From JAAEQG01 sp023133475 (GTDB lineage: Bacteria > Planctomycetota > Phycisphaerae > UBA1845), in NCBI GenBank assembly GCA_030631415.1, contig DAOVLE010000013.1:1-41541 (forward strand): DNA of 41,541 bases, in the 5' to 3' direction. This document shows positions 14,782 through 23,289 of the stretch, piece after piece (positions within the stretch are counted from its first letter, which is position 1; each line of letters starts with the position of its first letter). A program made the position numbers and the translations under genes. The notes beneath the pieces are model-generated. The model saw only the letters and a list, made by a program, of their open reading frames with translations, searched no databases and was not told where the DNA came from.

Positions 14782-17700
14782 ATGACAACGTATTCGTTGG
14801 TTCGATGCAGGGGGTGCTATCTGGCTGCGGTTTTGGCGCTGGTATTCATTGCGGCTCCGCTGAGGGTTGCGGCTCAGCCCTGCGACGTGACGCCGTCGCC
14901 ATACTGGAAGAACACGATCGACTTTCCCGATGAACCGTTTCGGGTCACAGGATACTCATCCGACAACCCGGATTGGGTGAAGTTCACGATCATGACGTGT
15001 GATCCAGCCACCGTCTATTTCCAGGACAGCAATGCCTACACCTTCCACTACGACTTCGTGACCGAAGAGCTTGATCCTTACGTTGGCATCAGCCTGGATG
15101 ACTTCAACCAGATCGCGCTCTACGAGGAGGGTCAGGAGCTGATCCTCGGGGCGGTTCTCATGCCGGCTTCGTACGTTTATCCACCCATCCCGCAGATACA
15201 GGAATACGGAATCCAGTTTATCCGCTATGACGCCTACCCTCCCGAGCAGATCGTGGACCTGTTCAATCTGGTCAAGAGCAAAGTCAACGCAAAGCCGGGC
15301 GTGCAGGCTTTTTACTTTCCAACTTACGAGCAGTTCGAGACGGCTCAGGATAACATCGAGTTCTTCGCGTCACACGGCATTATCGTCAGTTCCCCGTCGC
15401 GTTGGGCGGACGGCAATGCCTGCTATTCGCATGGATGGGCGTTGGGGGAACTCAAGTTCTTCGAGGGCGAGAACATCGAGAATGCCTACCTCAGCGGCGA
15501 ACTCCTCCCGGAGGACATTCTCCTGACCGATGGTGTCCCTGCGGAAATCCCCTTCGTAGCCGGCATTATGACGCTGACTCCGTCCACACCAAACTCGCAC
15601 GTCGCCATTTTGGCGAATAGCTACGGTATTCCTTTCGTTCATCTGGCCCTTGCTGAGGATGTGGACAAGGCCCTGGCACTGGTGGGCAAGATGATTGTGC
15701 TGCGCGTATATGACGAGTATGGGAAATGCGACGCTCGTATGCTCGACGTTGATGGCGTGTTGAGCGAAGAGACGATCGCGGAGATTCTGGCTTTGAAGGA
15801 CCCGCCGCCGCTTGACATCGCCCCAATGCAGCCGTACGGCGACTACAGCGCCAACACAGACAACCTGGTCCTTTCTGACATCCAATACTTCGGCGGCAAG
15901 GCTGCGAATTTCGGCTTCCTTCGCCGCGTCATCCCCGACAATTCGCCGGTGGCGACGGCGTTCTCATTCGACTTGTGGAATGCCTTCCTCGACCAGACGC
16001 TGGCCAACGGCAACACCTTGCGTGAAGAGATTGGCGCGATTCTGTCCGGCTACACGTATCCGCCCGACATGGCTCAATTGGCCGGCGACCTGGACGACAT
16101 CCGGGACCTGCTCAAAGACGACGATGAGACGAGCTTCAGCAATGAGCTTCAGGAGGCAATCATCGCCACCCTCCAGGACCCGCAGTACGGTTTCGACCCC
16201 TACAAGAAGATTCGCTTTCGCAGTTCGACCAACGTGGAAGACAGCGAGCAGTTCACCGGGGCGGGGCTGTACGATAGCCGTAGCGGTTGTCTGGCTGACG
16301 ACCTGGACGGCGACGACGTGGGGCCTAGCCTGTGCGACCCCGAAAAGCCGAGCGAGCGGGGCGTGTTCCGAGCCATCCGCCGCGTCTTTGCCAGCTTCTA
16401 CAACGACAACGCCTTCCTCGAACGTCTGCGCTATGGTGTGGACGAGTCCGAGGTTGGGATGGCCATTCTGACTCACCACTCGTTCCCCGACGAGATTGAG
16501 TTGGCCAACGGGGTGGGCACCTTCAACCTGGGGTCGTTCTCCTCTAATCTGCTGATGGTTTCGCAACTCGGTGCCGTCTCGGTGACGAACCCCGAGGGCG
16601 GGGCGATCCCCGAAGAAGTGGATGCATATGTCTACTCGACCTCGATTTACCTCTCGATCGTTCGCTACTCCAGCCTGGTGCAACTCGGCGACACGGTGAT
16701 GGATTGGGAAGATGATTATGCCGATCTGGCGGAAATGATGCGGCTGGTGACCGACACCTACGCCACCACCATCGGGGAATCGTCCTTTTTGCTTGATTTC
16801 GAGTACAAGAAAGTCGCCCCCGGGGGCGGTGCGTTGCCTGCGGGAGGGCTGGTCATCAAGCAGGTTCGCAGGGTTCCTCAGCCGGACACCACCCCGAGCA
16901 TCACGCCCTTTTTGATCAATGAGCCGGTGGAGTATTGCACTTTTCAGGGCGAGTACGGCGACGTGTTCGCCAACCACCGCCTCAAGTCCAAGTGGTGGCT
17001 GGCGACGCAGAACCTGTGGATGACCGTGGAAAACCTCAAAAACAGTTTCTACACCGACGCTGCCCTCGAATACACCGACGGGTGCTGGACCCGTTTCTTC
17101 GAAGACTCGTTGCCGCAATTCCCCCATGCCTGGCACACGTTCGATGATGAGCTGCACACCACCATTGACGGCTGGGCCTTTTCCATGCTGAGCAACCCGC
17201 GACGCTACGAGTTGGAGACTCCATACGTGAGAACGCTCGTGCCGCCGTCCGAGAGCCCGTTGCTCACCTTGAGCGATCTCGGTGGGGCATATGTTGCCGT
17301 CGAGTACGACCAGCCGGTTCCGACCTGGGACTGGACCGGCCCCACGACGACGACTTCCGAGGCAATCTGCCTTGTGCCTTGTCTCAAAGAACCGTTCAAT
17401 GACATCCTTCAAGAGCGTGTTTTCGTGAACGAGGATAGCGGCATTACGATCAGCACAAGTTTCTACTGGGCTCAACCAGGCAGTGGGATGATGATCTGGA
17501 CTGCCCCGCTCACTCGCTGGGTTGAGACCGTCATTGAAGGGTTGACCACCGACCCGATCGTGCTGCACGGGTGGTATTCGCAGACCTATCGCCCCGGGCA
17601 CCATAACTTCACCGAGTACTTTATCTTCGAGCCGCGTCTGGAGCCGGGCATCTCACAGCAGATTCTCGACGAATTGGACAGCATGGGGGTTCAATACATG

Positions 17701-18192
17701 TACGTAGTGGGTTCGCCTTATCCCGGCAGCCCGGTGGAAATGTATTTCTATGACGATGTCTCGTGTGACGCCGTGTCCTGTGTGAGCAACGAGGACTGCG
17801 GTTTCCCCGACTTCGGGCGATACTGCGAAAAGGAAGTCGGCGACTGTGACGGCATGGGGCTTTGCGAGGCAATGCCCTGGGGTTGCCCGGACGTCTGGGA
17901 TCCGGTTTGCGGATGTGACGGGGTCAGCTACGGCAACTCCTGCGAGGCGGCGGCGGTCGGGGTCAGCATTGCTTACGAGGGGTTATGTGTTGTGGGCGAC
18001 ATCGATCTCGATGGGGACGTGGATCTCGCCGACCATTCCATATTGGCCAACTGTCTCACCGGGCCTGGTGGCGGCATACTGCCCGACTGCGATACTGCGA
18101 ATATCGATGGCGACAAAGACGTCGATCTCGGCGATTTCCAGGTGTTTCAGGTTGCTTTTAAGCCGGCGGCAATCCACGATACGCCCGAATGA
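14782..18192 (+). CDS. Exported PEP-synthase-like protein with Kazal and dockerin domains
   Basis: A 1,136-residue protein. I take the ATG at 14782, preceded by GGGGG, because it opens a signal peptide (MTTYSLVRCRGCYLAAVLAL..). Residues ~235-320 resemble the phosphohistidine 'mobile' domain of PEP-utilising enzymes: TPSTPNSHVAILA, with His273 as the candidate phosphorylated residue. Residues ~360-780 resemble the ATP-grasp PPDK_N domain: GGKAANFG (Lys373) and RSSTNVEDSEQFTGAGLYDS from Arg480. The order mobile domain then ATP-grasp is reversed from PPDK and PEP synthase, and no PEP-binding TIM barrel is evident. A Cys-rich Kazal-like domain (CPDVWDPVCGCDGVSYGNSC) and a dockerin-like pair of calcium loops end the protein. 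Export of a nucleotide-using fold is unexpected. It may be a repurposed scaffold, a cell-envelope phosphotransferase or a periplasmic binding module. Domain assignment is fairly sure; function is unknown. Confidence 0.85.
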   Translation: MTTYSLVRCRGCYLAAVLALVFIAAPLRVAAQPCDVTPSPYWKNTIDFPDEPFRVTGYSSDNPDWVKFTIMTCDPATVYFQDSNAYTFHYDFVTEELDPYVGISLDDFNQIALYEEGQELILGAVLMPASYVYPPIPQIQEYGIQFIRYDAYPPEQIVDLFNLVKSKVNAKPGVQAFYFPTYEQFETAQDNIEFFASHGIIVSSPSRWADGNACYSHGWALGELKFFEGENIENAYLSGELLPEDILLTDGVPAEIPFVAGIMTLTPSTPNSHVAILANSYGIPFVHLALAEDVDKALALVGKMIVLRVYDEYGKCDARMLDVDGVLSEETIAEILALKDPPPLDIAPMQPYGDYSANTDNLVLSDIQYFGGKAANFGFLRRVIPDNSPVATAFSFDLWNAFLDQTLANGNTLREEIGAILSGYTYPPDMAQLAGDLDDIRDLLKDDDETSFSNELQEAIIATLQDPQYGFDPYKKIRFRSSTNVEDSEQFTGAGLYDSRSGCLADDLDGDDVGPSLCDPEKPSERGVFRAIRRVFASFYNDNAFLERLRYGVDESEVGMAILTHHSFPDEIELANGVGTFNLGSFSSNLLMVSQLGAVSVTNPEGGAIPEEVDAYVYSTSIYLSIVRYSSLVQLGDTVMDWEDDYADLAEMMRLVTDTYATTIGESSFLLDFEYKKVAPGGGALPAGGLVIKQVRRVPQPDTTPSITPFLINEPVEYCTFQGEYGDVFANHRLKSKWWLATQNLWMTVENLKNSFYTDAALEYTDGCWTRFFEDSLPQFPHAWHTFDDELHTTIDGWAFSMLSNPRRYELETPYVRTLVPPSESPLLTLSDLGGAYVAVEYDQPVPTWDWTGPTTTTSEAICLVPCLKEPFNDILQERVFVNEDSGITISTSFYWAQPGSGMMIWTAPLTRWVETVIEGLTTDPIVLHGWYSQTYRPGHHNFTEYFIFEPRLEPGISQQILDELDSMGVQYMYVVGSPYPGSPVEMYFYDDVSCDAVSCVSNEDCGFPDFGRYCEKEVGDCDGMGLCEAMPWGCPDVWDPVCGCDGVSYGNSCEAAAVGVSIAYEGLCVVGDIDLDGDVDLADHSILANCLTGPGGGILPDCDTANIDGDKDVDLGDFQVFQVAFKPAAIHDTPE

Positions 18193-18205
18193 CCGGCACC
18201 TGTCT

Positions 18206-18240
18206 TAGCCCGGATAATTCATGAACGCAGAGACGCAGAG
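18206..18240. repeat. Type H repeat (CGGATAATTCATGAACGCAGAG)
   Basis: The stretch begins TAGCCCGGATAATTCATGAA and continues with GCAGAGAC units. It is nearly identical to 25534-25576, and related copies lie at 24052-24096, 25671-25714 and 35568-35599. Confidence 0.8.
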
Positions 18241-18247
18241 ATGAGTA

Positions 18248-18276
18248 TCTGTAGGTCGGGTCCGCAGACCCGACAT
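18248..18276 (+). repeat. Type F REP-like hairpin with GTAG foot
   Basis: GTAG is followed by stem GTCGGGTC / GACCCGAC with loop CGCA. The 29 bp stretch is identical to 27197-27225. Confidence 0.85.
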
Positions 18277-18336
18277 CACCCGGCTATACCCCGATTTCTT
18301 CGCGGGACGCGTAAATTCTTGAGAGGGGCGTTGATG

Positions 18337-18447
18337 TCCGCAGATTACGCAGATTACACAGACTTGCAAAAAAGTGGCGGAGAGATAGCAAGGGATAGAT
18401 TCGGGCATATTTCTTTGTCAATCTGTGCAATCTGCGTAATCTGCGGA
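18337..18447. repeat. Type I inverted pair (GCAGATTACGCAGATTACAC)
   Basis: Left arm 18337-18365 and right arm 18419-18447 are inverted copies of a short tandem GCAGATTAC-type repeat. About 50 bp of AT-richer sequence lies between them. A single related arm is at 32632-32662. Confidence 0.8.
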
Positions 18448-18472
18448 TTTTTCTCTTGTCCCCTTTGGTAAC

Positions 18473-18596
18473 GGCGGGTGGCCATGTGCACGCTGCGCGA
18501 AAGCGTGCGGCGCAGAACATGGTCAAGAACCACCTCGAAAGGTCATCGTGCAAATCGTAACGTTATCGAGGGTGGCCCTTGACCATGCCACCCGCC
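18473..18596. repeat. Nested inverted repeat abutting the efp stop codon
   Basis: The outer arms are GGCGGGTGGCCATG (18473-18486) and its inverse (18584-18596). Inside lies a second inverted pair (CATGGTCAAG..CCACC) and a hairpin GCACGCT / AGCGTGC. It ends two bases before the efp stop and separates two convergent genes, so it may terminate both transcripts (inference). Confidence 0.75.
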
Positions 18597-18598
18597 AC

Positions 18599-19162
18599 TT
18601 AGCTCTTGGCCCGTTCAATATACTCGCCGCTGCGGGTGTCCACGCGGATTCTCTCGCCCGGGGAGATGAAGTTCGGAACTCGAACCCGGACACCGGTCTC
18701 CAGGATGGCCTCCTTCGGCTGATTGGTTGCCGTCGCACCCTTGACCACGGGGGGGGTGTCGGTGACGGTGAGTTCCACCGTGTGGGGCAGATTCACCGAA
18801 ATTATGCTCCCCTCGTAGATGTCGCAGGTGATCTTTGAGTTGGGAATCAGATACGCGGTCCCCTCGCCGATCAGTTCGGGGTCGATCGGAATCTGATCGA
18901 AAGTCTCGGTGTCCATGAAGATGTAGTCTTTGCCGTCCTGGTAGAGGAACTCGTACTCTTTGCTCTCGACGAACGGCACCTCCACACGATCATCCACGCT
19001 AAACCGCACCTCCATGATCGTGCCGGTTTTCATGTCTTTCAACTTGGTCTGCATATAGCTGCGTTTGTTGCCCTTGGCGACGTGTTGTGCGTCGTGGCAA
19101 ACGTACAGTGTGCCGTCATGAATGATCGTTCGGCCTTTGCGAATATCGCGGGCTTTTAGCAT
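18599..19162 (-). CDS. efp: Elongation factor P
   Basis: A 187-residue, three-barrel translation factor that relieves ribosome stalling at polyproline. The N-terminal KOW-like domain, the central OB domain and the C-terminal end (RVPNFISPGERIRVDTRSGEY) all match the family, as does the length. The ATG at 19162 has GGAG about 9 bases upstream. The tip loop that carries the modified lysine in E. coli (PGKGQ, Lys34) reads AKGNKRS here, so Asn32 occupies the aligned position with Lys30 and Lys33 near it. The canonical EpmA-type modification is therefore doubtful. Pro-rich products such as the repeat-derived insert in PurL might depend on this factor (inference). It stands alone, convergent with the exported PEP-synthase-like gene. 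Confidence 0.95.
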   Translation of the reverse strand: MLKARDIRKGRTIIHDGTLYVCHDAQHVAKGNKRSYMQTKLKDMKTGTIMEVRFSVDDRVEVPFVESKEYEFLYQDGKDYIFMDTETFDQIPIDPELIGEGTAYLIPNSKITCDIYEGSIISVNLPHTVELTVTDTPPVVKGATATNQPKEAILETGVRVRVPNFISPGERIRVDTRSGEYIERAKS

Positions 19163-19445
19163 AGGTATTCTCCACCGCAGGGTAGCAACCTCTTATTTCC
19201 AAGTCATGCATTATGAAAGAAAGGCCCACGCAGGTCAATGCAACATGTGGTGGTTCTCTGCTCAGAGTGGGGCCTCAAGAATTTCTTTGGCCTCTACCAA
19301 CCGCTGGCAGATACGCGGACATTGTGCGATAATTCAGGGGAGGAACTTGTGATCGTGGCACATGGTCGTCAATACACCGCCCCAACCGTCAGTAAACCTG
19401 TGGTGTAAAGGCAAGAGGCAACAAGGCAACCTCGGGCAAGCCGTC

Positions 19446-19473
19446 GCGCTAGGCCCGGCATTTATGCCGGGTG
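19446..19473. repeat. Type D palindrome (CCCGGCAT-TT-ATGCCGGG)
   Basis: A perfect 8 bp stem with a TT loop, preceded by GCGCTAGG. Two facing copies of the same unit enclose another palindrome at 34255-34453. Confidence 0.85.
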
Positions 19474-19568
19474 AGAAGGCCGAACAAAGAATCCTCCCCG
19501 TTCCGCCCCGCCGCCGAAGGCGGCATAACTGCCACAGTAAACTATCCGGGATAGATGGAGATAACCGT

Positions 19569-19573
19569 GGAGG
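19569..19573 (+). promoter_or_regulatory. Shine-Dalgarno GGAGG supporting the purL start at 19582
   Basis: GGAGG lies 8 bases before the ATG at 19582. The frame also has an ATG at 19555, but this has only a weak GGGA upstream, and the product from 19582 begins at the expected edge of the PurS-like fold. Confidence 0.65.
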
Positions 19574-19581
19574 CCCACGGG

Positions 19582-22500
19582 ATGATTAGCGTTTGGCGGG
19601 TGGAGGTGGCTCCTAAGTCGGAATCGCTCGACGTGCCCAGCCGTGAAGTGCTCGGGGACATCCATCGCTTTGGCTTCGAGCATGTTCGCGCGGTTCGCTC
19701 GTGCCGGATTTACCTGCTCCAAGGGAACCTGGACCGCGATATGGTGGATGACCTTGCCCGAGCGGTGCTTTGCGACCCGGTGTCCGAGGTTTATGCCTGT
19801 GCTCCGGATTCACCCGATTGGAGCGGAACCAAAGTAGGGCGGGTTCCACCCGCCGCCCCCCCGGCCCGTGCGGCGGGTGAAACCCGCCCTACCGGCGATG
19901 GTGCGATTGAAGTGCATTACCGTCCGGGTGTCATGGACCCGGTGGCTCTTAGTGCACGACGGGCACTCAACGAGCGAATCGCCGCCCTGAACCCTCCGAA
20001 GCCGATGCATGTGACGGCGGCCAGGACCGCCCGGCGTTACACCATCACGGGAGCACGCAACGCCGAAGAATTGGAGCAGATCGCACTCGGCGTATTGGCT
20101 AACACTTGTATCGAGACGGTCTGCATTTGCGGATTTGATCGCCGCGATCGTCGGCTGACCACCATGCCCGAGGCACCGGTTCAGCCTTTCGAGTTGCGAA
20201 CGGTGGCGATTCGCAAGCTCGACGGCCCGGAATTGGAGCGTCTGTCGCGCAAAGCCCACCTGTTCCTCTCTCGCATGGAGATGGAGGTGATTCGCGATCA
20301 CTTCCGCGCTTTGGGCCGAGAACCCACCGACTTGGAACTCGATACTCTGGCTCAGGCATGGTCCGAGCACTGTGCCCACAAGACGCTCAAGAGCGCGGTC
20401 ATCTATCGCGGGGACGACTTCGGGCGGGAAGGGGAGGTCGAGGTATACTTCGATAATCTGTTTGAATCCACCATCGCCCGAGCCACCTCGAAGCTGAACC
20501 GCGACTGGTGCTGGTCGGTCTTCGAGGACAATGCCGGGGTGGTCGCGTTTGACGACGATTGCGGCATCGCCTTCAAAGTCGAGACCCACAACCACCCCTC
20601 CGCCATCGAGCCTTACGGCGGGGCAGCCACCGGCATCGGCGGTTGCATCCGCGACATCATGGGTTGCGGGCTGGGAGCCAAGCCGATCGCCTCGACCGAC
20701 GTTTTCTGCGTAGCCCCGCCGGACTATCCGCGCGACCGCCTGCCGCGTGGGGTGTTGCATCCTGCCCGGGTGCTCAAGGGGGTGGTGGCGGGCGTTGGCG
20801 ACTACGGCAACCGCATGGGGGTCCCGACGGTCAACGGAGCGGTGCACTTCGACGAACGCTACCTGGCCAACCCGCTGGTTTTCTGCGGCACTGTGGGGTT
20901 GATCCCGCGCAAGTTCATCCATAAAGGCCCCAAACCAGGCGACAGAATCGTTCTGGTCGGCGGGCGGACCGGTCGTGACGGCATCCACGGCGCCACCTTT
21001 TCGTCGGCGGAACTTACCGAGAGCCACCCCGACGAATTCTCCCACGCCGTGCAGATCGGCAACCCCATCGAACAAAAGAAGGTGCTCGATGCGTTGCTGC
21101 AAGCCCGCGACCACCGGTCTGGATGTCTTTACCGTACAATCACCGACTGCGGAGCCGGCGGTCTGAGCAACGCCGTGGGGGAGATGGGGGCTAAACTTGG
21201 CGCCGTGGTCGACCTGGAAAAGGTTCCGCTGAAGTACGCCGGTCTGCGCTATGACGAAATCTGGGTCTCCGAAGCCCAGGAGCGGATGGTGTTGGCGGTG
21301 CCGCCGGAGCGGCTCGACACCCTGCTGACCATCTGCCAAGCTGAGGATGTCGAAGTGTCCACCATCGGCTGGTTTACCGATGACCGCCGCCTGGTGGTTC
21401 GATACGCGGGCACGGTGGTTGGTGACTTGCAGATGTCATTCGTGCATGAGGGGCTGCCCAAAATCACACGTCGGGCGACGTGGACCGCCCCTAATGGCAA
21501 AGGCCCTGCCCTGAAGTTGAAACACCCGGGCGACTTGTCGCGCGAACTGCCGGCGCGTTTGCGAAGCTACAACGTTGCCTCGAAAGAATGGATCATCCGG
21601 CGGTACGATCACGAAGTCCAGGGCGGCAGCGTGGTTAAGCCGCTGTGCGGACCCGGTGCCGGCCCCAGTGACGCCGCGGTGTTTCGCCCATTGTTGGACG
21701 GTTGGCGTGGGGTGGCTATTGCGTGCGGGTTGTGCCCGCACGTCTCCGATCGGGACCCCTATTGGATGGCGATTCGGGCTGTGGATGAGGCTTTGCGTAA
21801 CCTGATCTGCGTGGGTGCGGACCCCAGCCGGGTGGCTATCCTGGACAACTTCTGCTGGGGCGCCTGCGATACGCCCGAAGCCTTGGGGGCGCTGGCCCGG
21901 GCGTGCAAGGGTGCAAGCGACGCAGCCGTCGCCTTTGGATTGCCCTTCATCTCCGGGAAGGACTCGCTAAACAACCAGTTCTCGCAGACCTCAGCCCAAG
22001 CCCGGCGGTTGGGGCTGCCCGAGACCATCACCATCCCCGGAACCCTGCTGATCAGCGGGCTGGGGATCATCGAGGACGTGCGGCAGTGTGTCACCATGGA
22101 CCTCAAGAGGCCTGGGCATCCGATCGCACTTGTTGCGTGCCCGGCGGATGGGATGGGGCTGGAGCGAGCATTTGTTGCCCATAACTCCGTATCGAGAGCA
22201 ATTCGTGCAGGAGGGGTGTCAGCCGCCCACGACATCAGTGACGGTGGTTTGGCGGTCGCGCTGGCGGAGATGTGCATTGCCGGCAACTTGGGGCTGCGAG
22301 TCGATTTGGGCCAAGCCTACGGGGACGATCCAGCCGCCAGGCTTTTCGAGGAATACCCCACGGGATATATTCTGGAGTGTGCATCGGGCGATATCATCCG
22401 CGGCGTCGGAGGCGTCAAGCTCGGGGAAGTCACTCAAACGCCCGAGTTGGTCATCACCTCGGGCGGCAAACCTATCATAGAACTGGAGGTGGAGGTGTTG

Positions 22501-22596
22501 GCTCGGGCTTGGCGTGAGCCCTTCACCCATGTAGCGGGAGGTTGCCCTACTTCCTCCCGCTTTTGCCGGAGTCAGGGACCAAAGAGAGCCCCGTGA
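19582..22596 (+). CDS. purL: Phosphoribosylformylglycinamidine synthase, PurS-PurL fusion
   Basis: The ATP-dependent amidation of FGAR to FGAM, fourth step of purine synthesis, in the cytoplasm. About 1,004 residues. Residues 1-84 and the segment after the insert (IEVHYRPGVMDP..) look like a duplicated PurS-type domain. The catalytic PurL part follows with AWSEHCAHKT (His263), the VETHNHPSAIEPYGGAATG nucleotide loop, GLPFISGKDSLNN and AHDISDGGLAVALAE. No glutaminase domain is present, so a separate PurQ is expected elsewhere. A 59 bp type A palindrome pair (19834-19892) is read in frame as residues ~85-104, a Pro/Ala/Arg-rich insert between the two PurS-like halves. The C-terminal 50 bp overlap the 3' end of the convergent HU/IHF gene, and the last ~22 residues go beyond the usual 'LARAWREPF' end. 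Confidence 0.95.
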   Translation: MISVWRVEVAPKSESLDVPSREVLGDIHRFGFEHVRAVRSCRIYLLQGNLDRDMVDDLARAVLCDPVSEVYACAPDSPDWSGTKVGRVPPAAPPARAAGETRPTGDGAIEVHYRPGVMDPVALSARRALNERIAALNPPKPMHVTAARTARRYTITGARNAEELEQIALGVLANTCIETVCICGFDRRDRRLTTMPEAPVQPFELRTVAIRKLDGPELERLSRKAHLFLSRMEMEVIRDHFRALGREPTDLELDTLAQAWSEHCAHKTLKSAVIYRGDDFGREGEVEVYFDNLFESTIARATSKLNRDWCWSVFEDNAGVVAFDDDCGIAFKVETHNHPSAIEPYGGAATGIGGCIRDIMGCGLGAKPIASTDVFCVAPPDYPRDRLPRGVLHPARVLKGVVAGVGDYGNRMGVPTVNGAVHFDERYLANPLVFCGTVGLIPRKFIHKGPKPGDRIVLVGGRTGRDGIHGATFSSAELTESHPDEFSHAVQIGNPIEQKKVLDALLQARDHRSGCLYRTITDCGAGGLSNAVGEMGAKLGAVVDLEKVPLKYAGLRYDEIWVSEAQERMVLAVPPERLDTLLTICQAEDVEVSTIGWFTDDRRLVVRYAGTVVGDLQMSFVHEGLPKITRRATWTAPNGKGPALKLKHPGDLSRELPARLRSYNVASKEWIIRRYDHEVQGGSVVKPLCGPGAGPSDAAVFRPLLDGWRGVAIACGLCPHVSDRDPYWMAIRAVDEALRNLICVGADPSRVAILDNFCWGACDTPEALGALARACKGASDAAVAFGLPFISGKDSLNNQFSQTSAQARRLGLPETITIPGTLLISGLGIIEDVRQCVTMDLKRPGHPIALVACPADGMGLERAFVAHNSVSRAIRAGGVSAAHDISDGGLAVALAEMCIAGNLGLRVDLGQAYGDDPAARLFEEYPTGYILECASGDIIRGVGGVKLGEVTQTPELVITSGGKPIIELEVEVLARAWREPFTHVAGGCPTSSRFCRSQGPKRAP
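19834..19892. repeat. Type A REPIN-like pair read in frame inside purL
   Basis: GTAG + stem GGCGGGT/ACCCGCC at 19834-19854, its inverted partner at 19872-19892 (one mismatch), and a C-rich spacer between. The same pair occurs between genes at 29311-29363 and 39575-39631. In the purL frame it has no stop and reads VGRVPPAAPPARAAGETRP. Confidence 0.92.
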
Positions 22597-22900
22597 CCGG
22601 GTCAAACTTGTCGGAATTGTCGCCGAGGCGGGCCTTCATCAGCCGCCCGACCTTGAATTTCACCGTCCGCTTGGGCGGGACGGGGACCCGCTCGAGGGTT
22701 TTGGGGTTATGAGCAATCCGGGCGGCCCGCACCTTGGTCTCGAAGACACCGAAGTCGCGGAATTCCAGTCGATTCCCGTTGCCCAACTCGTCGATGATTT
22801 CGTTCAGAAAGCCCTGGATGATCGTTTTGACTACCAAGCGTCGCAACTCGGTTTTTTCCGCGATGCGATCGATGAGTTCTTTTTTCGTGACTGTTGCCAT
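22547..22900 (-). CDS. HU/IHF-family DNA-binding protein
   Basis: A 117-residue histone-like protein that bends and compacts DNA as a dimer. I take the ATG at 22900 (MATVTKKELIDRIAEKT), the normal start of the family; the frame extends 21 codons upstream without family resemblance. The helical N-terminal half is followed by the two-stranded DNA-binding arm (FRDFGVFETKVRAARIAHNP), with the intercalating-proline region at NPKT, and by VKFKVGRLMKARL. A 24-residue tail (DNSDKFDPVTGLSLVPDSGK) is longer than in standard HU. The 3' end overlaps purL by 50 bp in convergent orientation, so the two mRNAs are complementary there. The Shine-Dalgarno is weak (GGCGG, about 12 bases upstream). Confidence 0.92.
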   Translation of the reverse strand: MATVTKKELIDRIAEKTELRRLVVKTIIQGFLNEIIDELGNGNRLEFRDFGVFETKVRAARIAHNPKTLERVPVPPKRTVKFKVGRLMKARLGDNSDKFDPVTGLSLVPDSGKSGRK

Positions 22901-23289
22901 CAGATAGCTACCGCCATATCGTAACACACTCAGCCCTGGAAACGTAATCGTCAATTCGGTCATACCAGCGATCCCACACGTCTCGGGGCGTCAAACCCAA
23001 GCTCGTGCACTGCGCAACCGACCGAATTACAAACACACTCCACCCTACGCAACTCATCCTACTACAAGAAGTTCCCGGCATCAAGAGGCTTTTTTCGGAC
23101 GAAGATCGAGGTTCTCGCCGTTCAATAGTCCAAGGTCCAAATTCCAAAGTCTGTAGGCAGCAGGGGTGTTTAGCGGCGATGATTCGGGCTAGTGCTCTGT
23201 CGCGATTGATTCGATGGATCACCGACGCATGGGTGGCCCACCGCTTTAGCGGTGGGCCACCCAACCATCAGTTCATGGGCGATAGAGCA
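22901..23289. other. Intergenic region upstream of the HU-family gene, mostly repeats
   Basis: It contains a short AGTCCAAAG tandem (23125-23157) and a composite inverted repeat (23188-23295). The 220 bp nearest the HU-family start (22901-23124) show no gene and no clear repeat and should hold the promoter. I see no RNA gene. Confidence 0.6.
23125..23157 (+). repeat. Tandem AGTCCAAAG-type repeat
   Basis: Degenerate copies of a CCAAAGT unit ending in CTGTAGG. A cleaner copy (AGTCCAAAGTCCAAAGTC) lies at 27174-27203, directly before a type F hairpin. Confidence 0.7.

Larger units (their letters stand above)
19163..19581. other. Intergenic region between efp and purL
   Basis: About 420 bp between divergent genes. 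It holds a GGCAAGAGGCAA tandem repeat (19407-19440) and a type D palindrome (19446-19473), then a short GCCGCCGAAGGCGGC hairpin near 19510. Promoters for both genes should lie here, but I cannot pick out convincing -35 and -10 boxes. I see no riboswitch fold and no gene. Confidence 0.6.

Noticed and set aside
15964..17604. Long minus-strand open frame opposite the PEP-synthase-like gene
   Set aside because: It is the antisense shadow of a gene with clear motifs on the plus strand and has no recognisable domain.
19810..21339. Minus-strand open frame opposite purL
   Set aside because: It is an antisense shadow; purL motifs on the plus strand are unambiguous.
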